Source of the DNA: DASUSH01 sp050996575
Lineage (GTDB): Bacteria; Actinomycetota; Thermoleophilia; Solirubrobacterales; 70-9
Assembly (NCBI GenBank): GCA_050996575.1
Contig: JBPCRS010000120.1
Coordinates: forward strand, 1-13,509
Direction of reading: 5' to 3'
Length of the DNA: 13,509 bases
The notes below the pieces were generated by a model that ran no database searches, was not told where the DNA came from, and saw only the letters and a list, made by a program, of their open reading frames with translations. This document shows, one piece after another, positions 7,580 through 12,686 of the stretch (position 1 is the first letter of the stretch; each line of letters begins with the position of its first letter). Position numbers and translations under genes: made by a program.

Positions 7580-7957
7580 CTACTTCCGACGCTCGATCAG
7601 CTCGACCCGGTGGCCATCGGGGTCGCGGACGAAGCAGATCCGCGACCCGCCCTCGCGGACGCGGTACGGCGGGCGCTCGGGCTCGATGCCCTCGCCGGCG
7701 AGGCGCTCGAGCGTGGCGTCGAGGTCATCGGCGGTGATCGCGATGTGTCCGTAGGCGGTGCCGTGATCGTATTCGGCGACACCGTGGTTATAGGTCAGCT
7801 CGAGCCGGTCGCCGTCTCCGGGCAGGCCCATGAAGATGTTGATCGCCTCGTCGCGGATCGGCATCCGGCGGCGCTCCTCGAAGCCGAGGGCCTCGTAGAA
7901 GGCGACGGATCGGTCGATCTCGCCGATGCGATAACAGGTGTGGATCAGCTCGCTCAT
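7580..7957 (-). CDS. gloA: Glyoxalase I (lactoylglutathione lyase-like, VOC superfamily)
   Basis: The leftward gene starts at ATG 7957 and encodes 125 residues. Glyoxalase I isomerises the hemithioacetal of methylglyoxal and a thiol cofactor; in actinobacteria the thiol may be mycothiol rather than glutathione. Both VOC beta-alpha-beta-beta-beta units are present, and all four metal ligands align with E. coli GloA His5/Glu56/His74/Glu122: His6 (LIHT), Glu53 (RLELTYNHG), His71 (YGHIAI) and Glu119 (DGHRVELIER). The reading frame stays open far upstream because it is antisense to proA; MSELIHT is the natural start of the family and length fits. It is divergent from proA and may share a symmetric -10 box with it. 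It ends tail-to-tail with the lipoprotein gene. Confidence 0.93.
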   Translation of the reverse strand: MSELIHTCYRIGEIDRSVAFYEALGFEERRRMPIRDEAINIFMGLPGDGDRLELTYNHGVAEYDHGTAYGHIAITADDLDATLERLAGEGIEPERPPYRVREGGSRICFVRDPDGHRVELIERRK

Positions 7958-7984
7958 CCTGCCGGATGCCCGGTTGGGCGCCGT

Positions 7985-7991
7985 TACCCTA
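7985..7991. promoter_or_regulatory. Shared symmetric -10 box for proA and glyoxalase
   Basis: TACCCTA reads TACCCT on the plus strand and TAGGGT on the minus strand. Plus-strand use puts the start exactly at the proA ATG (six bases later, leaderless). Minus-strand use gives a start near 7979 and a leader of about 22 bases for the glyoxalase gene. TANNNTA symmetry is a known basis of divergent bacterial promoters. Confidence 0.5.
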
Positions 7992-7996
7992 CGGGT

Positions 7997-9262
7997 ATGG
8001 CAGTTGCGACGAGGACGACGGGTGAGGTTTGCGCCTCCGCGAAGCGCGCTTCGCGGCTGCTCGCGACCGCCAAAACCGCCACAAAGAACCTCGTGCTCGA
8101 GCGCGAGGCCGAGCTGCTCTCCGAGCGCGGCGAGGAGATTCTCGAGGCCAACGGCGCCGACGTCGATGCCGGCCGCGCGGCTGGGCTCGATCCCGCGCTG
8201 CTCGACCGGCTGACGCTTACGCCCGATCGGATCGCCGCGATCGCCGAGGGCGTTCGCGCCGTCCGCGATTTGCCCGATCCGGTTGGCGAGGTGATCGAGG
8301 AGCGGACTCTTCGCTCGGGTATCGAGATGCGCAAGCTGCGGGTGCCGCTCGGCGTCGTCGCCGTCGTCTACGAGGCGCGCCCGAACGTGACCGTCGACTG
8401 CGCGGCGCTGACGCTGAAGAGCGGCAATGCGATCGTCCTGCGCGGCTCGTCGAACGCGGCGCGCTCGAACGCCGTGTTGGCGCAAGCGATGCAGGACGCG
8501 GTCGCCGAGGCCGGCCTGCCCGAGGGCTCGGTCGAGCTGCTCGGCGGCGGCGAGCGCTCGGAGATGGCCGAGCTCGCGACCGCGGAGGGACTTGTCGACC
8601 TGATCATCCCGCGCGGGGGAGAGGGGCTGAAGGAGGCGTTGAAGGAGGTCGCGACGGTGCCGGTGCTCTACGCCGCGGCGGGAAACTGCCACGTCTATGT
8701 CGATGCCGACGCCGACCTCGAGATGGCGCGGGCGATCGCCTTCAACGCCAAGGTCGAGCGGCCCGGGGTATGCAACGCGGCGGAGACGTTGCTCGTTCAT
8801 GCCGACGTTGCCGAGGATTTCTTGCTCGGGCTGTTCGGCGAGCTGCGCGCTGCCGGCGTTGAGCTGGTCGGTGACGAGCGGGCGCGCTCGTTCGCGGGCG
8901 ATGCGGAGGTTGGCGAGGCGAGCGAGGAGGACTGGCGGACAGAGTTCCACCGTCTGAAGCTCGCGGTCGGTGTCGTCGACTCGCTCGAGCAGGCGATCGA
9001 TTGGGTGAACGAGTACTCGACCGGCCATTCCGACGCGATCGTGACCGCGTCGGAGCAAGCAGCGGAGACCTTCACCGGCCTCGTCGATACCGCGTGCGTT
9101 TACGTCAATGCCTCGACACGGTTCACCGACGGCTTCGAGTTCGGGATGGGGGCGGAGATCGGCAACTCGACCCAGAAGCTTCACGCCCGCGGCCCGATCG
9201 GCCTGCGCGAGCTGACCTCGATGAAGTTCGTGCTCCACGGGTCGGGGCAGATCCGTTCCTAG
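7997..9262 (+). CDS. proA: Glutamate-5-semialdehyde dehydrogenase (gamma-glutamyl phosphate reductase)
   Basis: This 421-residue enzyme reduces glutamyl phosphate with NADPH to glutamate semialdehyde, the second step of proline synthesis. It belongs to the aldehyde dehydrogenase superfamily. Family signatures are VPLGVVAVVYEARPNVTVD, LKSGNAIVLRGSSNAARSN, and the catalytic cysteine Cys259 in RPGVCNAAETLL. The end, FGMGAEIGNSTQKLHARGPIG, is the conserved ProA C-terminal block. Start ATG 7997 gives MAVATRTTGEVCASAKRASR, matching the family N-terminal helix. The frame is open far upstream through two other genes, but none of that is ProA-like. The stop TAG overlaps GTG 9262 by one base, and nadD follows at once, so nadD and rsfS are probably co-transcribed with it. 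Confidence 0.97.
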   Translation: MAVATRTTGEVCASAKRASRLLATAKTATKNLVLEREAELLSERGEEILEANGADVDAGRAAGLDPALLDRLTLTPDRIAAIAEGVRAVRDLPDPVGEVIEERTLRSGIEMRKLRVPLGVVAVVYEARPNVTVDCAALTLKSGNAIVLRGSSNAARSNAVLAQAMQDAVAEAGLPEGSVELLGGGERSEMAELATAEGLVDLIIPRGGEGLKEALKEVATVPVLYAAAGNCHVYVDADADLEMARAIAFNAKVERPGVCNAAETLLVHADVAEDFLLGLFGELRAAGVELVGDERARSFAGDAEVGEASEEDWRTEFHRLKLAVGVVDSLEQAIDWVNEYSTGHSDAIVTASEQAAETFTGLVDTACVYVNASTRFTDGFEFGMGAEIGNSTQKLHARGPIGLRELTSMKFVLHGSGQIRS

Positions 9263-9275
9263 TGGTCGAGGTTCC

Positions 9276-9890
9276 ATCGTTTCCCGCACGATCGGCGTCC
9301 TCGGCTCGGCCTTCAACCCGCCCCACCTGGGCCATCTCGTGCTCGCCCAGGAGGCGGCGGCCCAGCTCGGTCTCGACGAGGTCCTGCTCGTCCCGACGGG
9401 CGTCGCCCCGCACAAGGAGATCGCCGACGACCCCGGGGCCGACGTGCGCTTCGAGATGGCCGAGCTCGCGGCGGGGGAGGCGGAGGGGCTCAGCGTCAGC
9501 GAGGTCGAGGTGCGCCGCGACGGCCCTTCGTATGCGTTCGAGACGCTCGAGATACTGCGCGAGTCGCACCCCGGTGTGGAGCTGGTCTGGTTGATGGGGG
9601 CGGATGCTGCGCTGGGTCTTGAATCGTGGAAACGGCCGGAGCGGATCGTCGAGCTGGCGCGGCTGGGTATCGCCGGACGCGAGGGCGTCGTTCGCTCGGA
9701 CCTCGACGAGGTGCTGGCGCGGGTCGGGGTCGACCTCGACGGCGACGGTGTGGTCGAGATCGAGATGCCGACGATCGGAATCTCGTCATCGGCGCTGCGC
9801 GAGCGGGTGCACTCGGGGCGGACGATCGATCGGTTCGTGCCGGCTCCCGTCGCCGAGCTGATCGCGGAGAGAGGGCTCTATGGAGGCTGA
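9276..9890 (+). CDS. nadD: Nicotinate-nucleotide adenylyltransferase; start codon non-canonical
   Basis: The enzyme adenylates nicotinate mononucleotide to form deamido-NAD. Conserved parts are GVLGSAFNPPHLGHL (HxGH at 17-20 with an ATC 9276 start), LLVPTGVAPHKE (38-48), GADAALGLESWK (108-119) and ISSSALRERVHSG (169-181). Length from ATC is 204 residues, normal for the family. The oddity is the start: in this frame there is no ATG, GTG or TTG between an in-frame TGA at 9222 and GTG 9339, which lies after the HxGH motif and cannot be the start. ATC 9276 follows GAGG by four bases and is the best in-frame candidate. GTG 9262, overlapping the proA stop, would fit the operon but is in another frame and would need a -1 shift. 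A sequencing indel is possible. The 3' end overlaps rsfS by 11 bases. Confidence 0.93.
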   Translation: MVSRTIGVLGSAFNPPHLGHLVLAQEAAAQLGLDEVLLVPTGVAPHKEIADDPGADVRFEMAELAAGEAEGLSVSEVEVRRDGPSYAFETLEILRESHPGVELVWLMGADAALGLESWKRPERIVELARLGIAGREGVVRSDLDEVLARVGVDLDGDGVVEIEMPTIGISSSALRERVHSGRTIDRFVPAPVAELIAERGLYGG

Positions 9891-10242
9891 GTCCGTGCCT
9901 GAGCTTGGTTCGGAGGAGCTTGCGCGACGCCTGGCGGCGATCGCCGACGAGAAGCAGGGCGAGGAGGTCGTCGTCCTCGACATGCGTGGGCTCGTCGGCT
10001 ACACGGACTTCCTCGTCCTCTGCACCGCGCGGAACGAGCGCCTGGCGAAGGCGATCTCCGACGAGGCGCGGCTCCAGCTCAAGGCCGAGGGGACGCTGCC
10101 GGCGCGCGCCGAGGGTGAGCGCGAATCGAGGTGGCTGCTGCTCGACTACATAGACGCGGTGCTGCATGTATTCGTTCCGGAGACGCGCGAGCTCTACCGG
10201 CTCGACCAGCTCTGGGGCGAGGCGCCGAAGCTCGAGCTCTGA
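9880..10242 (+). CDS. rsfS: Ribosome silencing factor
   Basis: This 120-residue RsfS/Iojap-family protein binds ribosomal protein L14 and blocks subunit joining when nutrients are scarce. Family marks are EEVVVLDMRGLVGYTDFLVLCTA (about 28-50), with the D-x-R and TDF.V.CTA core, and the C-terminal SRWLLLDYIDAVLHVFVPETRELYRLDQLWG (about 83-113), equivalent to W..iDyGdvVVHvF....R.yY.Le.LW. ATG 9880 has a strong GGAGAGAGGG ribosome site just upstream, inside nadD, and overlaps nadD by 11 bases. This nadD-rsfS coupling is common in bacteria. Confidence 0.96.
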   Translation: MEAESVPELGSEELARRLAAIADEKQGEEVVVLDMRGLVGYTDFLVLCTARNERLAKAISDEARLQLKAEGTLPARAEGERESRWLLLDYIDAVLHVFVPETRELYRLDQLWGEAPKLEL

Positions 10243-10282
10243 GCTTCGAGCCGAGCCGGCAGGATTCGTCCGAGGCCCGGCG

Positions 10283-10288
10283 TAGTTT
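10283..10288 (+). promoter_or_regulatory. -10 box for DivIVA-like gene
   Basis: TAGTTT fits TANNNT and is followed by exactly six bases and then ATC 10295. Its first three bases are also the in-frame stop that limits how far upstream the gene can start. Confidence 0.5.
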
Positions 10289-10294
10289 GCGTCC

Positions 10295-11092
10295 ATCGCA
10301 GCGGGGCTCTTCAAACGGGCGCTATTCGGATACCGGGTGGCCGACGTCGACGCGGCGATCGCGGCGCGCGACGCGGCGGTTGCCGCACGTGCGGCCGAGC
10401 TCTCCGGTTGGTCCGAGGCGGTGACGGTTCGCGATGCGATGCTCGGCGAGCGTGACGCGGCGCTGCTGGCCGCGGGCGCGCGAATCGACGAGCTCGACCG
10501 GGTCGGCGCGCACCTTTCGCGTCTGGTCGTCCAGCGCGAGCGCGAGCTCGACGGCCTGCGCGAGCAGATCGACGAGGTCTGCGCGCAGGCGCGCGGCTAC
10601 GCGACACGGGTGCGGATGCAGGCGCTGCGCCAGGCGGCGGCGATGACCGCTCCGGACCGGAATGGCAATTGCAATGGGTCGCGTTCCGTGCCGGCCAACG
10701 GGGCGATCGCGGCGTCTGAGCCGGAGGACGGTGCCACCGCTGATCACGAGGCGGCGGCGGAGACCGCGGCCGAGGCGCCCGAGAGCACGTTCGGCGTTCG
10801 CCCGGCGGCGCCTCCGGACCTGTTCGAGGGGATCGTCCAGCTCGAGATCGGTCCGCTGTCGGACTTTTCCCAGCTCGTCGGCTTCGAGGACGCCGCGGGG
10901 GCGATCGGTGCCGCGAGCGAGATCTCGGTGACCCGCTTCTCGCAGGGCCGCGCGTCGCTGGACGTCCGCCTCTCCGAGCCTGTCGACCTGCTCCGCGAGC
11001 TCGAGCAGCGCTCCCCGTTCGAGTTCAAGCTGCGCAGCATGCGCGACGGCCGCCTGATCCTCGACCTCGACGACGAGGCCGAGGCCGTCTAG
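10295..11092 (+). CDS. DivIVA-like coiled-coil protein with C-terminal alpha/beta domain
   Basis: From ATC 10295 the protein has 265 residues. Its start, AAGLFKRALFGYRVADVDAA, fits the DivIVA N-terminal pattern FxxALxGYxxxEVDxFL, which targets polar or septal membrane in family members. An Ala/Arg/Glu-rich coiled coil runs to about residue 110, then an acidic Ala-rich linker, then a conserved-looking domain at about 176-262 (VQLEIGPLSDFSQLVGFEDA to RLILDLDDE) that alternates predicted beta strands and helices. I do not recognise that domain by name. The first canonical start, GTG 10337, would remove FKRALFGYR; an in-frame TAG at 10283 bars starts further upstream, and no ATG/GTG/TTG lies between. 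ATC 10295 is preceded by TAGTTT plus six bases, the spacing seen at three other genes here. Confidence 0.75.
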   Translation: MAAGLFKRALFGYRVADVDAAIAARDAAVAARAAELSGWSEAVTVRDAMLGERDAALLAAGARIDELDRVGAHLSRLVVQRERELDGLREQIDEVCAQARGYATRVRMQALRQAAAMTAPDRNGNCNGSRSVPANGAIAASEPEDGATADHEAAAETAAEAPESTFGVRPAAPPDLFEGIVQLEIGPLSDFSQLVGFEDAAGAIGAASEISVTRFSQGRASLDVRLSEPVDLLRELEQRSPFEFKLRSMRDGRLILDLDDEAEAV

Positions 11093-11139
11093 CCCAGAAG
11101 TCACAAACTCGGAACACTTTCGTCACGCTTCTGTAGCTG

Positions 11140-11155
11140 TTTCCGGCTCTGGAAA
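11140..11155. terminator. Weak hairpin between DivIVA-like and endonuclease-like genes
   Basis: TTTCC and GGAAA pair around six bases. It lies in the 91-base gap after the DivIVA-like gene. The stem is short and without a T-run, so its function is doubtful. Confidence 0.2.
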
Positions 11156-11183
11156 GCGGTTTGCCGCCGGTCTGGTCGGGAGA

Positions 11184-11816
11184 ATGTGCGGCATGAAGGA
11201 GAACCCGAATCACCTCGGTTGCGTGGCGGAGGCGGCGATCACCCTCGAAGCGATGCGGCTCGGAGTCGAGGTGTACAAGCCTCTTTCCGAGCATGCCCGA
11301 GCGGATCTCATTTTCAGTGTCGGCGATCGTCTCCTTCGCGTCCAGTGCAAGTCAGCACGGCGCAAAGGCGATGTTTTGATCACGCGGTTCATCTGCAGTC
11401 GACATTCCCCCAACGGGTACGTACGGACTCAATACACGCGGGAGGAGATCGATTGCTTCGTGGTCCACAGTCGAGACCTCGATCGCAACTATCTGATTCC
11501 TATCGAAGTGGCCGAAGGCTTGACTGGAATGCATTTACGGTTAGCTCCACCCCGTAATCGCCAAGTCGCGGGAGTACACTTCGCGGCCGATTTCACCCTC
11601 TCCGGGGCTGTAGCTCAGCTGGAAGAGCGTCGGTATGGCATACCGAAGGTCAGGGGTTCGAGCCCCCTCAGCTCCACTAAAGAGACCGAGGCGGAAAACA
11701 TTGGTGCTGACGCCTTCAGTAGTAGGTGCGGCTGGTACATGCAGCGCGCCGCCGCCGGCGAGGACATCCACGTCAGCAAGCGCGGCCGGCCGTACGTCCG
11801 CCTGGTCGCCGCTTAA
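11184..11816 (+). CDS. PD-(D/E)XK homing-endonuclease-like protein reading through tRNA-Ala
   Basis: Residues 1-140 resemble group I intron-associated PD-(D/E)XK endonucleases such as I-Ssp6803I. Glu16 (VAEAAI), Asp41 (ARADLIF) and Gln54-Cys-Lys56 (RVQCKSA) supply the catalytic set; EIDCFVVHSRDLDRNYLIPI is the family's later block. No stop occurs before tRNA-Ala: the frame enters the tRNA at residue 141, encodes GAVAQLEERRYGIPKVRGSS and PLSST across it, and continues to an antitoxin-like tail ending at 210. The nuclease domain thus ends exactly at the tRNA boundary. GGGAG suits ATG 11193 better than ATG 11184. Codon choice is less G/C-biased than the neighbours (for example ATTTTC, GTTTTG, ATTCCT), suggesting transfer. 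Whether the tail is really made is unknown, since tRNA processing would cut such a message. Confidence 0.65.
   Translation: MCGMKENPNHLGCVAEAAITLEAMRLGVEVYKPLSEHARADLIFSVGDRLLRVQCKSARRKGDVLITRFICSRHSPNGYVRTQYTREEIDCFVVHSRDLDRNYLIPIEVAEGLTGMHLRLAPPRNRQVAGVHFAADFTLSGAVAQLEERRYGIPKVRGSSPLSSTKETEAENIGADAFSSRCGWYMQRAAAGEDIHVSKRGRPYVRLVAA
11575..11580 (+). promoter_or_regulatory. Possible -10 box for tRNA-Ala
   Basis: TACACT, identical to the proB -10, lies inside the endonuclease-like frame. It would start transcription near 11587, giving a 17-base 5' leader to the tRNA. No clear -35 is seen. Confidence 0.35.
11604..11676 (+). tRNA. tRNA-Ala (anticodon GGC)
   Basis: The 73-base cloverleaf is complete. 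The acceptor GGGGCTG pairs with CAGCTCC, including the G3:U70 pair that defines alanine tRNAs. The D stem is GCTC/GAGC, the anticodon stem TCGGT/ACCGA with loop ATGGCAT and anticodon GGC at 11637-11639, the variable loop AGGTC, and the T arm AGGGG-TTCGAGC-CCCCT. A32 and U38 can pair, a known conserved feature of tRNA-Ala(GGC). The discriminator is A73 and CCA is not encoded (CTA follows). The gene lies entirely inside the upstream endonuclease-like reading frame. Confidence 0.97.
11694..11816 (+). pseudogene. Phd/YefM antitoxin-like fragment
   Basis: In frame with the endonuclease-like gene, the segment after the tRNA ends FSSRCGWYMQRAAAGED and then IHVSKRGRPYVRLVAA. This matches the middle of Phd/YefM-type antitoxins (typical pattern VEAGEEIxxTRRGRPVARLVP). 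The family's N-terminal strand is missing, as is the C-terminal toxin-binding helix. No toxin gene follows. ATG 11739 could start a 25-residue peptide on its own, but no Shine-Dalgarno is seen. It is best read as a remnant captured downstream of the tRNA, or as the real C-terminal tail of the composite protein. Confidence 0.5.
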
Positions 11817-11846
11817 TTCTCCGGCGAATCCTCGTAGGCCCGTAGC

Positions 11847-11852
11847 TACATT
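11847..11852 (+). promoter_or_regulatory. -10 box for leaderless DUF4395-thioredoxin gene
   Basis: TACATT fits TANNNT and is followed by six bases and then ATG 11859, so transcription would begin at the A of the start codon. No Shine-Dalgarno is present. Confidence 0.5.
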
Positions 11853-11858
11853 GGTTCC

Positions 11859-12572
11859 ATGGCCTCTACGCCGACCCGAAGCGCCGACCCGTGGCACGAC
11901 ACCGACGTAATCGACGAGCGCGCGCCGCGCTTCAACCAGGCGATAACCGGCGCCGTGGCGCTCGCCGGCGTCGTCTTCAGTTGGCCGCTCGCCTGGGCGT
12001 TGATGGCGGCGCAGCTCGCGATCGGGTTGATGTTGGGCCGCAGGTTCTGCCTCCCCTGCCTCGCCTATTTCACCATCGTTCAACCGCGCTTCGGAGAAGG
12101 GCGGCTCGAGGATTCGCGCCCGCCGCGCTTCGCCAACATGGTCGGCGTCGCCTTCCTCGGCTCGGCTGCCGTCGCGTGGTGGCTCGGTGCCGAGCTCGCC
12201 GGGACGATCCTCGGTTCGGTCGTCGCCGCGCTCGCCCTGCTCGCCGCGGCGACCGGCTTCTGCATCGGCTGCTGGGCCTACCGGATCGCCGCCCGATGGC
12301 GCGGCGTCTCGCGCGTCGACCGCCACGAGCGGCTCGATCCCGCCGACCTCGTCGGGCTCGACGCCGCCGCCCGTGCGCACGTGGAGTTCGCCCACCCGCT
12401 CTGCGCCGAATGCGGCGAGTGGGAGACGCGCCTCGCCGCGCTCCCGGAGCCGTATCTCAGCGTCGATGTCCGCAAGCGCCCCGACCTCGCCCACAAGTAC
12501 GGGATCGCCGTCGTCCCGACCGTCCTCGCCGTCTCCGCGGACGGAGCGGTGCTGGAGCGACTCGCGCCCTGA
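11859..12572 (+). CDS. DUF4395-like membrane protein fused to thioredoxin-like domain
   Basis: This 237-residue protein has an N-terminal DUF4395-like part (DERAPRFNQAITG at 19-31, then two hydrophobic pairs at about 28-60 and 93-142) and a C-terminal thioredoxin-like part (about 163-237). Three CxxC pairs are present: Cys64-LP-Cys67 and Cys135-IG-Cys138 at the ends of membrane segments, and Cys182-AE-Cys185 in HPLCAECG, at the thioredoxin active-site position. VVPT (Pro220) matches the cis-proline loop. DUF4395 genes are often next to thioredoxin or sulfurtransferase genes; here the two are one chain. The likely role is thiol-disulfide transfer at the membrane, by inference. The ATG follows a TACATT box by six bases, suggesting a leaderless message. 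A tiny possible gene starts four bases after its stop. Confidence 0.8.
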   Translation: MASTPTRSADPWHDTDVIDERAPRFNQAITGAVALAGVVFSWPLAWALMAAQLAIGLMLGRRFCLPCLAYFTIVQPRFGEGRLEDSRPPRFANMVGVAFLGSAAVAWWLGAELAGTILGSVVAALALLAAATGFCIGCWAYRIAARWRGVSRVDRHERLDPADLVGLDAAARAHVEFAHPLCAECGEWETRLAALPEPYLSVDVRKRPDLAHKYGIAVVPTVLAVSADGAVLERLAP

Positions 12573-12575
12573 ACC

Positions 12576-12686
12576 GTGCCTTTCCGCCGATTTGACAAGG
12601 CAAAATCAAAGGGCAAATTCATCTGGCGCCGGTGCGAATCCTGCGGCCGGCGCAATTGGCACCGCGTCGAGCACCAACCGCGCTAG
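12576..12686 (+). CDS. Possible 36-residue basic protein with CCHH zinc-binding pattern
   Basis: GTG 12576 starts four bases after the TGA of the preceding gene and opens a 36-codon frame: MPFRRFDKAKSKGKFIWRRC followed by ESCGRRNWHRVEHQPR. It has a basic, Lys/Arg-rich N-terminus and a Cys-x2-Cys-x5-His-x3-His pattern that could bind one zinc ion, as in small nucleic-acid-binding fingers. No Shine-Dalgarno is visible; translation could be coupled to the upstream stop. Its TAG stop (12684-12686) interlocks with the stop of the leftward gene (CTAG, 12683-12686). I know no family for it. A 7-bp inverted repeat inside it (12626-12632 with 12647-12653) could instead mean this gap is mainly a terminator between convergent genes. 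Confidence 0.42.
   Translation: MPFRRFDKAKSKGKFIWRRCESCGRRNWHRVEHQPR
12626..12653. terminator. Possible hairpin between convergent genes
   Basis: GCGCCGG and CCGGCGC form a perfect 7-bp stem with a 14-base loop, located between the DUF4395-thioredoxin gene and the leftward membrane-protein gene. No T-run follows on the plus strand. It lies inside the possible small zinc-finger frame. Confidence 0.35.

Noticed and set aside
6587..7996. Open frame in phase with proA extending 470 codons upstream
   Set aside because: It crosses the lipoprotein gene out of frame and the antisense of glyoxalase, and nothing in it resembles ProA. The ProA family start matches ATG 7997.
9280..9286. TTTCCCG as a programmed -1 frameshift site joining GTG 9262 to nadD
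   Set aside because: It does not fit the X-XXY-YYZ heptamer in the frame being read from GTG 9262, and no stimulatory hairpin was identified. It is kept only as an alternative to the ATC start.
7958..9415. Upstream extension of the glyoxalase frame, antisense to proA
   Set aside because: It would make a protein of over 600 residues with a non-coding-like N-terminus. MSELIHT at 7957 is the natural start of glyoxalase I.
11543..11677. Direct repeat AGCTCCAC at 11543-11550 and at the tRNA 3' end (11670-11677), as possible att sites
   Set aside because: Only eight bases, both copies lie close together, the upstream copy sits inside the nuclease coding region, and no integrase is present in the window.
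12592..12620. TTGACA followed by a 17-base spacer and AAATTC as a promoter
   Set aside because: The -35 is perfect, but AAATTC is a poor -10 and no well-supported gene lies downstream on that strand. The bases are equally explained as part of the small zinc-finger frame.
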